A stretch of 33,586 nt of DNA from an uncultured Actinomycetes bacterium (GCA_903900235.1 CAIUMH010000047.1:1-33586), one strand, 5' to 3'; positions 18,014-26,211 are shown, numbered from the stretch's first letter. A program made the numbers and translations. Notes: generated by a model from the sequence alone, not told the origin.

Positions 18014-18838
18014 GTGAATCAGGCGAACCCACTCGTGCTCGGACTCATCGCGGGAGGAGCGATCTTCCTTGGACTTCCCATCGCTCGGCTGCGGGCGCCG
18101 CTCCCTCGGCTGCGCGTGGTGCTCAACGCGTTCGCCACCGGGGTTCTCGTGTTCCTCCTGTGGGACGTCCTCGCCCACGCATTCGATCCGGTCGACGCAG
18201 CGTTGACTCGGCTTCATGCCGGATCAGGGTCATTGCTGGCCTGCGCTGGGTGGGCAGCTCTGCTGCTTGGCATGTTGGCCCTTGGGCTGATGAGCCTGAC
18301 CTATTACAACCGGTTCCTCGCCAGCAGGAGTGCTGCCGCTGCCACGGCGGAAGCTGAGGGCGGCTGGTTTTCGATGCTCTCGTCCTCGCATCAGACCGCC
18401 TTCTTGATCGCAGTGGGGATCGGCCTCCACAACTTCGCCGAGGGTCTGGCCATTGGCCAGAGCGCAGCCGTCGGTGCCGTGGGGCTCTCAACGGTGTTGG
18501 TGGTGGGCTTCGCTCTGCATAACGCCACCGAAGGATTCGGGATCTCGGCACCGATGGCCGCAGCGTCTGAGCCTCCAGCCTGGCGCTACTTGGCTGGCCT
18601 CGGCATCCTCGGTGGTGGCCCGACGGTCCTCGGTGCCGTGATCGGGGCTCAGTTCACCTCCGAGGTGATGAGCGTGGCCTTCTTGGCGCTCGCTGCAGGG
18701 TCGATTCTCTACGTCGTGCTGCAGCTGCTGGCGGTGGCATTCCGGCAGCGACAGCCAGTGATCCTTGCCTGGGGGGTCTTGGCCGGCCTCGCGGCGGGCT
18801 TCCTTACCGACATGGTGGTCACGGCTTCGGGAGGTTGA
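18014..18838 (+). CDS. ZIP-family divalent metal transporter
   Basis: 274-aa inner-membrane protein with about eight hydrophobic helices, likely importing Zn2+, Mn2+ or Fe2+. The two ZIP binding-site helices are clear: GIGLHNFAEGLAIG (about residues 139-152) and VGFALHNATEGFGI (about 167-180), both with the HNxxEG core. The variable cytoplasmic loop between TM3 and TM4 is short and Ala-rich, without a long His cluster. GTG 18014 follows GAGAGGTGG at about 7 nt. The perfect dyad directly upstream suggests metal-dependent repression. Nearest plus-strand neighbour is thiG, 71 bp before. Which metal is carried cannot be told from the protein alone. Confidence 0.92.
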   Translation: MNQANPLVLGLIAGGAIFLGLPIARLRAPLPRLRVVLNAFATGVLVFLLWDVLAHAFDPVDAALTRLHAGSGSLLACAGWAALLLGMLALGLMSLTYYNRFLASRSAAAATAEAEGGWFSMLSSSHQTAFLIAVGIGLHNFAEGLAIGQSAAVGAVGLSTVLVVGFALHNATEGFGISAPMAAASEPPAWRYLAGLGILGGGPTVLGAVIGAQFTSEVMSVAFLALAAGSILYVVLQLLAVAFRQRQPVILAWGVLAGLAAGFLTDMVVTASGG

Positions 18839-18865
18839 GCGGCTTTGGGTCCGGTGACAGTGGGG

Positions 18866-18871
18866 TTGACA
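18866..18871 (+). promoter_or_regulatory. Possible -35 TTGACA before the second merR gene
   Basis: A consensus TTGACA is followed by TAACTA at 18887-18892 (15-bp spacing) or TACCAC at 18891-18896 (19-bp). Either could be the -10; the predicted leader of about 70 nt would contain the tandem repeat. Tentative. Confidence 0.3.
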
Positions 18872-18929
18872 AAGATCACCACCGAGTAACTACCACATTG
18901 TGCTTTGGGCGCAGTACTCTTTCTACAAG

Positions 18930-18955
18930 TGCAGTGTCGGATTGCAGTGTCGGAA
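18930..18955 (+). repeat. 13-bp tandem direct repeat upstream of merR
   Basis: TGCAGTGTCGGA occurs at 18930-18941 and again at 18943-18954, head to tail with a period of 13 bp (the thirteenth base is T, then A). It ends 13 bp before the merR start codon. A direct repeat rather than a dyad is unusual for MerR operators but is known for BldC-like MerR proteins. Autoregulation is inference. Confidence 0.7.
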
Positions 18956-18967
18956 TGAGGTTTCAAG

Positions 18968-19447
18968 ATGCAGGAGTCAATGACGATCACCGAGGGGTTC
19001 AGCGGACCACAGGTCTGTGAGCTGGTGGGTATCACCTATCGGCAGCTCGACTACTGGGCGCGCACGGGGCTCTTGGTGCCTACCATCGCTGTGGCCAAGG
19101 GCTCAGGGTCGAAGCGCCGCTACTCGTACCATGACGTGCTCGAGATCAAGGTGATCAAGAATCTGCTCGATGCCGGAGTCTCGCTGCAGCGGGCGCGCCA
19201 GGCGGTGGAGTGCCTGCGAGCCAATCTCGGGGCCGACTTGGCCGCGGCGAGCTTGATCTTGTCGGGGAGCGACTCGGTTCTCGCGACGAGCAACGGCGAG
19301 ATCGTGGACCTGCTGGCCGGAGGTCAGGGTGTCTTCAATGTGATCGCCATGGCGGGCGTGGTCAGCGAGCTCGACCAGGGGATCGTGGCCATCCGGGCGG
19401 ATGTCGCCACGGCGGCCGCGGGTCAGCGCATGGCGCGGAGCGCATGA
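18968..19447 (+). CDS. MerR-family regulator, Rv1830/ResR type
   Basis: 159-aa DNA-binding protein. The winged HTH spans about residues 12-80 (SGPQVCELVGITYRQLDYWARTGLLVPT, then GSKRRYSYHDVLEIKVIKNLLDAGVSLQRARQAVE). The C-terminal half (about 85-159) is a short helical/sheet domain without cysteines. In mycobacteria the same position after the DUF151 gene is held by Rv1830 (ResR), a growth-related regulator. ATG 18968 follows GAGG at 8 nt; ATG 18980 is an alternative. The stop overlaps the next start in ATGA. Targets are unknown; the tandem repeat upstream is a candidate site. The homology claim rests on fold and gene order. Confidence 0.85.
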   Translation: MQESMTITEGFSGPQVCELVGITYRQLDYWARTGLLVPTIAVAKGSGSKRRYSYHDVLEIKVIKNLLDAGVSLQRARQAVECLRANLGADLAAASLILSGSDSVLATSNGEIVDLLAGGQGVFNVIAMAGVVSELDQGIVAIRADVATAAAGQRMARSA

Positions 19448-19845
19448 GCTTGGCGTCGCCCTTCCCGCTGGACGGGCGACGTCGCCACCCCTCGGCGCTC
19501 ATGGCGGCGAGGACCCGGTTTGCCCATCGTTCTGAGCAGATGGTGGCTGCCCTCCTCGATCTCTATGGCATCGCTTGGACCTACGAGCCAACCGAGTTCC
19601 CTCTGCAATGGGGACCTGGTGGCGTCGTGACCCAAGGGTTCCGTCCGGACTTCTGGCTCCCTGACCCGGGGACCTTCATCGAGATCACCACGGCCGACCA
19701 ACGGCTGGTCACGCGCAAGAACGCCAAGGTGCGAAGGTTCCGTGTGCTGTATCCCGAGATCCCGATCGCTGTGCTGTACCAGCGCGATGTCCTCGGCCTG
19801 CTGTCGCGGCACGGGCTTGACCTTGATTCCTCGAGTGCGGCCTAG
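19444..19845 (+). CDS. Small PD-(D/E)XK nuclease-like protein
   Basis: 133 aa, not assigned to a named family. The pattern fits a minimal PD-(D/E)XK nuclease core: helix with RSEQMVAALLDLYGIAWTYEPTEF (Glu31, Glu49 or 51), then FRPDFWLPDPGTFIEITT, where Asp69 and Glu80 match the metal-binding acidic residues. The expected catalytic Lys two residues after Glu80 is Thr82; lysines at 92 and 95 (TRKNAK) might substitute. The ATG at 19444 overlaps the merR stop by 4 nt, so the two are coupled. The stop codon TAG is part of the next -10 box. Role in DNA binding, processing or none is open; the nuclease fold is inferred from motif spacing. Confidence 0.7.
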   Translation: MSLASPFPLDGRRRHPSALMAARTRFAHRSEQMVAALLDLYGIAWTYEPTEFPLQWGPGGVVTQGFRPDFWLPDPGTFIEITTADQRLVTRKNAKVRRFRVLYPEIPIAVLYQRDVLGLLSRHGLDLDSSSAA

Positions 19846-19848
19846 GGT
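19843..19848 (+). promoter_or_regulatory. -10 box TAGGGT upstream of gcvT
   Basis: TAGGGT begins with the TAG stop codon of the preceding gene and is followed by 7 nt and an ATG at 19856. It would start transcription at or next to that ATG, ahead of gcvT. Confidence 0.55.
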
Positions 19849-19855
19849 GCTGACG

Positions 19856-19876
19856 ATGGACAGGATGGCCCGATGA
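19856..19876 (+). CDS. Leaderless six-codon mini-ORF coupled to gcvT
   Basis: ATG 19856 opens a six-codon frame (MDRMAR) whose TGA stop at 19874-19876 overlaps the gcvT ATG at 19873 as ATGA. The -10 box TAGGGT is 7 nt upstream, so the mini-ORF would be read from a leaderless start and could deliver ribosomes to gcvT. No glycine or other amino-acid codon run suggests classical attenuation. It may be a chance frame; only its geometry supports it. Confidence 0.4.
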   Translation: MDRMAR

Positions 19877-20940
19877 CACAACCAGCACTCAAGCGCACCG
19901 CTCTCTATGAGCTCCACGCCGACCTTGGCGCCAAACTCGTCGAATTCGGCGGGTGGGAGATGCCGCTCAGCTACGCAGATGGGACGGTGGCCGAGCACCG
20001 AGCCTGCCGGACCGATGCAGTGGCGTTCGATGTCAGCCATCTCGGCACGGTGGCAGTGACGGGACCCGGATCGACTGATCGACTCCAGACCGCACTCACC
20101 AACGATCTCGCCAAGGTCGCCCCTCGTCGAGCCCAGTACACGCACCTGCTCGACGACGAGGCTTCGGTGGTCGACGACATCATCGTCTGGTGGCGGGGTG
20201 AAGAGACCTTTGATGTAATGCCCAACGCGTCGAACACTGACCGGGTGCTCGAAGCGATCGGCGGCGTGGACACGACAGATGATCGCTGTGTGATCGCCAT
20301 CCAGGGCCCCCTGGCCCGAGCCAAGGTCTCACTGATAAGTCCCGAGGCGGCAAGCGTCAAGCGGTTCCACGTCCTTGAGACAACCATCGGCGGGGCATCG
20401 GTCGTGGTTGCTGGTACCGGTTACACCGGTGAAGACGGCCTCGAGATCGCCGTGCCGTCAGATGCAGCGAGCGACCTCTTCGAACGCCTCGTTGACGTCG
20501 GGATTCAGCCGGCGGGCCTCGGAGCGCGCGACACGCTGCGCCTCGAGGCGGGACTTCCACTGCACGGCCATGAGCTTGGGGCGGGCATCACTCCGCTCGA
20601 CGCCGGCCTGGGATGGGTCGTCGGGTGGGACAAGCCGGTGTTCAGAGGTCGTGACGCACTACTTGCCCAACGGGAAGTCGGACCGGCACGACGTTTGGTG
20701 GGGATCACTGGCACCACCCGCCAGCCCCTGCGTGATGGTGCTTCGGTTCGCCTCGCCGACACCCAGATCGGCACGACGTCGAGTGGAAACTTCTCGCCGA
20801 TGCTCGGTGTCGGTATCGCCCTAGCGTTCATCGACGCCGCCGCCCCAGTGGCGGTCGGTGACCCGATCGCCGTCGAAGTCCGCGGACGCTCGATCGACGC
20901 CACAATCTCTGACTTTCCCTTCTGGCCGCCGAGGAGCTGA
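19873..20940 (+). CDS. gcvT: Glycine cleavage T protein (aminomethyltransferase)
   Basis: 355-aa cytosolic enzyme that moves the methylene group from the H-protein aminomethyl-lipoyl arm to tetrahydrofolate, releasing ammonia. Family motifs: LVEFGGWEMPLSY (about residues 18-30), HRACRTDAVAFDVSHLGTVAVTG, GTGYTGEDGLEIAVP (about 179-193), LGARDTLRLEAGLPLHGHEL (about 217-236) and the C-terminal TSSGNFSPMLGVGIALAFID. Length is normal. ATG 19873 overlaps the stop of the mini-ORF. First gene of gcvT-gcvPA-gcvPB, separated from gcvPA by 1 nt. No glycine riboswitch precedes it. Confidence 0.96.
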   Translation: MTQPALKRTALYELHADLGAKLVEFGGWEMPLSYADGTVAEHRACRTDAVAFDVSHLGTVAVTGPGSTDRLQTALTNDLAKVAPRRAQYTHLLDDEASVVDDIIVWWRGEETFDVMPNASNTDRVLEAIGGVDTTDDRCVIAIQGPLARAKVSLISPEAASVKRFHVLETTIGGASVVVAGTGYTGEDGLEIAVPSDAASDLFERLVDVGIQPAGLGARDTLRLEAGLPLHGHELGAGITPLDAGLGWVVGWDKPVFRGRDALLAQREVGPARRLVGITGTTRQPLRDGASVRLADTQIGTTSSGNFSPMLGVGIALAFIDAAAPVAVGDPIAVEVRGRSIDATISDFPFWPPRS

Positions 20941-20941
20941 C

Positions 20942-22315
20942 GTGCCCGACTACATGCCCCATACCGAAGCCGAGATCGAGTCCATGCTCGCCTTCTTGGA
21001 TCTCGGATCGATCGACGAGCTCTTCGATGCTATCCCGAAGGCCCTCCAAGTGGTCGGCGGCCTCGCAATGGCCGACGGCATGTCAGAGCCTGACGTGACC
21101 GCTGAGATGGAACGGCTGGCAGCAGCCAACCGTGGGGCGGCCAGTCGACTGGTGTGCTTCGCTGGCGCCGGGGCCTATGACCACGAGGTCCCACCGGTGG
21201 TGCGGGCGCTGGCTGGGCGTGGCGAGTTCGTGACGGCCTATACGCCCTATCAGCCCGAAGTGGCCCAAGGCATCCTGCAGGCCATCTTCGAGTTCCAGAC
21301 GTTGATCTCGCGGCTCTACGGACTTCCGATCTCGAATGCCTCGCTCTACGACGGGGCAGCATCGGTGACTGAGGCCATCAATCTCGCCGTCACTGCGTCG
21401 AAGCGCCAGCGGGTGCTCTTGTCGACCGGCGTGCACCCGACCTGGCGTTCGGTGGTCAAGACCTTCGCCACCGGGACCGGTCATGACATCGTCGAGGTGG
21501 GTCTCGTCGATGGTCGCACGGACCTGGCCTCAGTGGCAGGACTCGACGATGTCGGCACTGTGGTGGTTTCTCAGACGACCTATCTCGGCACACTCGATGA
21601 TCTCTCTGCTGCTCGGGCCCTGTGCGACGAGATCGGAGCAGTCATGGTGGTGGTGGCCGACCCCGTGCTCGCCAGTGTCCTCAAGAGTCCTGGCGCCATG
21701 GGTGCTGACGTCGCCGTGGGAGAGGGCCAGGCGCTGGGAACGGCGCTCAGTTTCGGTGGTCCCTATCTGGGGCTCTTCGCCTGTTCAGCCGATCAGGTGC
21801 GCCGGCTGCCGGGTCGCCTCGTCGGAGAGACCGTCGACGAAGAGGGCCGGAGGGCCTATGTTTCGACGCTCAGAGCACGCGAACAGGACATCCGGCGAGA
21901 GAAGGCCACCTCGAATGTCTGTTCCAACCAGACCTTGATGGCGGTCACCACGGCGATCCAGCTCGGATGGCTTGGTACCCACGGCCTCGCCGAGGTTGCG
22001 GCGCGTTCGATCAGCTCCACGAGGTACCTCGCCGATGCCGTCACTGGGATCGATGGGGTAGAGCTACTACTGCCGGGCGTACCGGTGGCGAGGGACGTGG
22101 CCATCACGACCCCGTTGTCGGGACAACTGCTGCTTGAGCGGTTGGCCGATGAGGGATTCCTCGGCGGCGTCGCGTTGAGCGCCCTCACGCAGGAGGGGGA
22201 TGGCTCAATCGACCCAGCACTCAGGAGTCGAGCTGTCGTGATGTCCGCCACCGAGCGGCGCACTGCCGTTGAGGTTGAGCGCTTCGCCGAGGCCATGGCG
22301 AAGGTGATCCGATGA
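20942..22315 (+). CDS. gcvPA: Glycine dehydrogenase (decarboxylating), subunit 1
   Basis: 457-aa N-terminal half of the P protein. With GcvPB it decarboxylates glycine on PLP and hands the aminomethyl group to GcvH. The start MPDYMPHTEAEIESMLAFLD is typical of GcvPA (YxPHTxxxxxxML); FVTAYTPYQPEVAQGILQAIFEFQT, LYDGAASVTEAINLA and SFGGPYLGLFA are further family blocks, and TLRAREQDIRREKATSNVCSNQTL near residues 308-331. GTG 20942 lies 1 nt after the gcvT stop with GAGGAG upstream; the open frame extends into gcvT but the family start is here. The split P protein contrasts with the single-chain GcvB of mycobacteria. Confidence 0.96.
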   Translation: MPDYMPHTEAEIESMLAFLDLGSIDELFDAIPKALQVVGGLAMADGMSEPDVTAEMERLAAANRGAASRLVCFAGAGAYDHEVPPVVRALAGRGEFVTAYTPYQPEVAQGILQAIFEFQTLISRLYGLPISNASLYDGAASVTEAINLAVTASKRQRVLLSTGVHPTWRSVVKTFATGTGHDIVEVGLVDGRTDLASVAGLDDVGTVVVSQTTYLGTLDDLSAARALCDEIGAVMVVVADPVLASVLKSPGAMGADVAVGEGQALGTALSFGGPYLGLFACSADQVRRLPGRLVGETVDEEGRRAYVSTLRAREQDIRREKATSNVCSNQTLMAVTTAIQLGWLGTHGLAEVAARSISSTRYLADAVTGIDGVELLLPGVPVARDVAITTPLSGQLLLERLADEGFLGGVALSALTQEGDGSIDPALRSRAVVMSATERRTAVEVERFAEAMAKVIR

Positions 22316-23844
22316 CCGCCGAGGAGGCAGCGATGAACACCCGAGCAGCACCAGGTGGACGGGCCTCTTCGGCGCCGCTGATCGGACGCGACCGAGAGCC
22401 AACCTTGTTCGAGATGTCGGTCCCCGGACGGAGTGCGTTTCAGCTTCGAACGACTGGCATCCCAGTAAGGCCCTTAGCTGAGTTGCTGCCGGCCGAGCTG
22501 CTGTCAGAATCTCCGACCGACCTCGCCGAAGTGTCCGAGCGCGATCTCGTGGCGCACTTCACCCGCCTCAGCCATCGGCAGTTCTCCGTGGATCTGGGGG
22601 CCTATCCCCTCGGGTCATGCACCATGAAGTACAACCCCAAGGTCTGCGACATGGTCGCGGCAATGCCGGGGCTCGCCGATGTCCACCCCGCCGCCCCCGT
22701 CAGCATGATCCAGGGATGGCTCGAGCTGATGGTTGAACTCGAAGATGCACTGTGTGAGATCACCGGCATGGCGGCGGCGACCTTGCAGCCCTCCGCTGGG
22801 GCGGCTGGCGAGCTCACGGGCCTCTTGCTCATGGCTGCGTATCACGAAGCCAACGGCGATCGTCGCCGACGAGTGCTCATTCCTGACTCGGCCCACGGCA
22901 CCAACCCCGCCTCGGCGGCCCTCAGCGGCTACGAGGTCACGACGATCCCGACCGATGAGCGAGGTCTCGTCGACCTCGATGCCCTGCGGGCTGCACTCGA
23001 CACGGATGTGGCGGGGATCATGCTGACGAACCCCAATACGGCAGGGCTCTTCGAAGAAGACATCGCAGAGATCGCGGCCGAGGTTCACAAGATCGGTGGA
23101 CTGCTCTACTACGACGGCGCGAACCTCAACGCCATCTTGGGCGTGGTTCGTCCCGGCGATATGGGCTTTGACATCATCCACATGAACCTGCACAAGACCT
23201 TCGCCACTCCCCATGGTGGTGGTGGTCCAGGCGCTGGGCCGGTGGCGGTCAGTCAGCGGGTAGTCGATTTCCTTCCGGGTCCGAAGCCAACGAAGCTCGA
23301 GGACGGCACCTTTGGGTGGTCGACGCCATCGAAGTCGATCGGGAGGGTCCATGGCTGGCATGGCAGCGCTCTGGTTTTGGCTCGCGCTCTGACCTACATC
23401 AAGGTCCACGGCGGCGAAGGGCTCCGATTGGTGGCGGAGCGTGCGGTGCTGAACGCCAACTGGCTGCGTCACCGTATCGCCGAGCACTATCCCACGGCCC
23501 ATGACCGCATCTGCATGCATGAGGTGGTGGTGACCGGGACGGCGCTCAAGCGTGCCACTGGTGTCCGAGCACTTGATGTTGCTAAGCGCCTCTTAGAGGA
23601 GGGATTCCACTCTCCGACGGTCTACTTCCCACTGATCGTCGACGAGGCCCTGATGTTCGAGCCGACCGAAACCGAGAGCCTTCAGACGCTTGAGGCACTG
23701 GCCGAGGCCCTTGATCGAATCGCAATCGAGGCGCACGAGCATCCCGACGAGGTGATCGCCGCTCCAAGGACCACACCAGTTCGACGCGTCGATGAAGCGA
23801 GGGCGGCCCGCAACCTGATCCCGACGGAGGATGCGAGAGGCTGA
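22312..23844 (+). CDS. gcvPB: Glycine dehydrogenase (decarboxylating), subunit 2
   Basis: About 510 aa (503 if ATG 22333 is used), the PLP-carrying half of the split P protein. The cofactor lysine is in MNLHKTFATPHGGGGPGAGPV, about residue 292. Other family motifs: LGSCTMKYNPKV, PSAGAAGELTGLLLM, DSAHGTNPASAALSGY, LTNPNTAGLFE, and the C-terminal FHSPTVYFPLIVDEALMFEPTE split across the last third. ATG 22312 overlaps the gcvPA stop by 4 nt; ATG 22333 has a strong GAGGAGG 5 nt upstream and may be the true start. It closes the operon; the L protein (lipoamide dehydrogenase) is not in the window. Confidence 0.96.
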   Translation: MTAEEAAMNTRAAPGGRASSAPLIGRDREPTLFEMSVPGRSAFQLRTTGIPVRPLAELLPAELLSESPTDLAEVSERDLVAHFTRLSHRQFSVDLGAYPLGSCTMKYNPKVCDMVAAMPGLADVHPAAPVSMIQGWLELMVELEDALCEITGMAAATLQPSAGAAGELTGLLLMAAYHEANGDRRRRVLIPDSAHGTNPASAALSGYEVTTIPTDERGLVDLDALRAALDTDVAGIMLTNPNTAGLFEEDIAEIAAEVHKIGGLLYYDGANLNAILGVVRPGDMGFDIIHMNLHKTFATPHGGGGPGAGPVAVSQRVVDFLPGPKPTKLEDGTFGWSTPSKSIGRVHGWHGSALVLARALTYIKVHGGEGLRLVAERAVLNANWLRHRIAEHYPTAHDRICMHEVVVTGTALKRATGVRALDVAKRLLEEGFHSPTVYFPLIVDEALMFEPTETESLQTLEALAEALDRIAIEAHEHPDEVIAAPRTTPVRRVDEARAARNLIPTEDARG

Positions 23845-24394
23845 GTTCAGACGCCGAGATTATGGCTCCATGGACCGGCAGGACAATGGACCTCGGTTGA
23901 GCTTGACTCAGGAAATCAACGGGGCGGAGGAACCGAAGCGATGGTTGGTGCACACCGTCGCAGCCGATGGTCTGTTGCGCTGAGCGAAACGCCTCCCGAG
24001 AACACTCACGGACCACCGACTTCCCCCAAGATGGATCCAGGAGCCGAGATCAAGCCACCAGGCCACATCTGAGGAAGTGAGTCCTGAGCGGAGATTCGCC
24101 GTCGACGAACGGTTGAGGCTGCAGGTGAGGAGTGGATGCTTGCCTTCGGCAATCGAGCACAGGATTCCCTCGAAGCTGTCCATGTGCGTGCTGCATCCAC
24201 GGGACCCACGACTGTGTCTTGTGAAAGGCGGGACTGGGATGTTGAGGACTCGATCGGGTGGTCGGGGCCACGGCGACCAATGAGGTCGCTACCAGAAAGA
24301 GGGATTGGTCGGCTGTGCTCGCTGTCGCCACCGAGAAATCGGGAGGTTCTTGGTTGACGTGTGCAGAAATCGTCTCCGCTCGCTCCCATCACCG
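23845..24394. other. Intergenic region without a convincing gene
   Basis: Together with the hairpin that follows, this is the longest gap in the window, about 620 bp. Several frames of 70-145 codons are open on both strands, but none has a recognisable domain, a fitting start with ribosome-binding site, or the strong GC bias at third positions of the neighbouring genes. The base composition looks a little lower in GC than the genes around it. It could be a decayed gene or contain an unrecognised RNA; I see neither clearly. Confidence 0.5.
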
Positions 24395-24431
24395 CGTGAC
24401 AGTTGATCGGGCAAATTGGTCAACTGTCACG
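24395..24431 (-). terminator. 12-bp perfect hairpin after the solute-binding protein gene
   Basis: Arms CGTGACAGTTGA (24395-24406) and TCAACTGTCACG (24420-24431) pair perfectly around a 13-nt loop. It begins 35 bp past the stop of the minus-strand gene at 24466, a terminator position, but no T run follows on either strand. An operator or RNA-processing element remains possible. Confidence 0.5.
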
Positions 24432-24465
24432 GTGCAGCATGATCGCGGGTCGACGTCGCTCCTGG

Positions 24466-26130
24466 TTAGCTGCGCCAGATCTGCGTGGGCCAGAAGACGC
24501 CCTGAGCATTGCCAAGCAGTGGCACGCCGGCCGGCGATGTCGGGCCTGCCCAGTTCTCGACATTGGGGCGAGAGATGATTCCGGCGGTGAGTCGGTCCGT
24601 CCAGACATAGGGCACGTCCTGGCCGAGGAGCTCGTTGACGCGGCGCCACGATGCTGTTCGAACTGAGGCCTTGGGCGACGACATGCCAGCGACCATCGCT
24701 GCCTCGATCCGAGGGTCGGAGTTGCGGGCCATGTTGATTGAGATCCCGGACTTCTGGGATGTCGTCGTCGAGAACCAGATGTAGTTGAGCTCAGGGCTGA
24801 TCGTGCCGAACTGGCTCCACTGGGTGGCTTGGAACGTGCCGTAGAGGGCATCGTTGATCAACTCGTTCTGTTGCATGGTCTTGATCGCCACGGGAATCCC
24901 GATGTCGCGCATCATCTGCTGATTGAGCTGAGCCGCTCGCAGGGTGGCTGGGGCGGCGACGGTGTTGAGCGAGAAGGAGAGCTTGGTCGCGTGCTTGGCG
25001 TTGTAGGCCTTGACCATTGCCGCTGCCTTGGCCTTGTTGTAGGTCGGGTAGGGGTTGTGTCGAGAGTAGTAGGGCGAGCCCGGTTGGAAGATGCCGTTGA
25101 CGGCCCCACTGAGCCCTCGGTCGATGGCCTTGGAGAAGATGGCTGAGCTGGTTCCCGTGGCGACGATTCGGCGGACCTCAGGGTCATTGAAGGGTGCAGC
25201 GGCACAGTTGAGCATCAGTGAGTTGCAGTTGGGGCTCCCAACCATGTGACCGGAATCGTCGGCGTAGGAGAATTGCCGATTGCCGCGGAATTCGAGAAGG
25301 GCCTGGGCGCCAAAGGCGTGCATGATATCGATGGTTCCGGAACGCAGGGCCTGTGAGCGAGCGTTCTCATCAGCGATGGGCTTGAAGGTGATGGTGTCGA
25401 GGTGGGGGAGCCCGGGCCGCCAGTAGTGCGGGTTGGCTTTGGCCGTGAAGTGGTCATTGGGCTGCCAAGACTCGAAGATGAAGGGTCCGGTACCGACTGG
25501 GTGATCGGATCCACCATTGGGCGCAGACAACATCGACGGTGCGGCGGTAAAGCAGATCTGCTGGGACGCAAGGGTGTAGGGGAAGGACACCCAAGGTCGC
25601 CGCATCGTCAGGGTGATCGATCTCGGCCCGGTCTGCTCGTAGCTGGCCACGAGGGGCCGCACTGCGACGCCGACCAGTGGGCTCGAGTACTGCTTGTCGA
25701 TGTTCATGAGCAAGGCGGCACCATCGCACGGCGTGCCGTCATGGAACTTGATGTTTGGCCGCACGGTGATGGTCCACTTGGTGAAGTCCTTGTTGGCGGT
25801 CAGCGATTCGGCGAGATACGGGACGACCTTGCCGGTGGCCGTGATGGCCATCAGGGGATCGAATACCGTGCGTCCATAGAGGAACCCCGTCCCGTCAAAG
25901 CGCCCTGTGGTGGGGTTGAACCCTTGCTCCTCGGCACTGACACCGATGGTCAGGTGGCCGCCACGTCGGGCCTTGGCCCGGGTGAGGCCATTTCGACCGG
26001 GTCCGTTGGTGGTGACCGCCCCGGCCTCCGTGGCCACAAGCATGTCGGCGAGCGAGGTAGCCCCGACGGCGCCGGCAGTGGCTAGGACTCCGGTCGATAG
26101 CAGCGTCCGACGATCAAATCGTTGTGCCAT
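24466..26130 (-). CDS. ABC transporter solute-binding protein, family 5
   Basis: 554-aa exported peptide- or solute-binding protein (SBP_bac_5, DppA/OppA/NikA group). A twin-arginine signal is visible at the N-terminus (FDRRTLLSTGVLATAGAVGA, residues 5-24), so it is probably folded before export by Tat. The mature part has the family's opening GGHLTIGVSAEEQGFNPTTG, VFDPLMAI, YLAESLTANKDFTKWTITVRPNIKFHDGTPCDG (about residues 104-136), and the C-terminal lobe RAAQLNQQMMRDIGIPVAIKTM. ATG 26130 follows GGAGGA at about 5 nt. No permease or ATPase genes are adjacent, so its transporter must be encoded elsewhere. Diverges from a TauD-type dioxygenase across a palindrome. Ligand unknown. Confidence 0.92.
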   Translation of the reverse strand: MAQRFDRRTLLSTGVLATAGAVGATSLADMLVATEAGAVTTNGPGRNGLTRAKARRGGHLTIGVSAEEQGFNPTTGRFDGTGFLYGRTVFDPLMAITATGKVVPYLAESLTANKDFTKWTITVRPNIKFHDGTPCDGAALLMNIDKQYSSPLVGVAVRPLVASYEQTGPRSITLTMRRPWVSFPYTLASQQICFTAAPSMLSAPNGGSDHPVGTGPFIFESWQPNDHFTAKANPHYWRPGLPHLDTITFKPIADENARSQALRSGTIDIMHAFGAQALLEFRGNRQFSYADDSGHMVGSPNCNSLMLNCAAAPFNDPEVRRIVATGTSSAIFSKAIDRGLSGAVNGIFQPGSPYYSRHNPYPTYNKAKAAAMVKAYNAKHATKLSFSLNTVAAPATLRAAQLNQQMMRDIGIPVAIKTMQQNELINDALYGTFQATQWSQFGTISPELNYIWFSTTTSQKSGISINMARNSDPRIEAAMVAGMSSPKASVRTASWRRVNELLGQDVPYVWTDRLTAGIISRPNVENWAGPTSPAGVPLLGNAQGVFWPTQIWRS

Positions 26131-26175
26131 GAATCCTCCAAGGAGTGATGGGTCTCAACGGGTCACTGAGATTCA

Positions 26176-26181
26176 AACGTA
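26176..26181 (-). promoter_or_regulatory. Possible -10 TACGTT of the binding-protein gene
   Basis: Minus-strand TACGTT about 45 nt before ATG 26130; the leader would include the GGAGGA ribosome-binding site. No clear -35. Confidence 0.3.
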
Positions 26182-26211
26182 GCCCCCGCAATCCCGTGGC
26201 GCTCAGCCCCT

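Noticed and set aside
23582-24016. Minus-strand frame of 144 codons reaching into the gap after gcvPB
   Set aside because: Half of it is antisense to gcvPB and the rest shows no domain, ribosome-binding site or coding bias.
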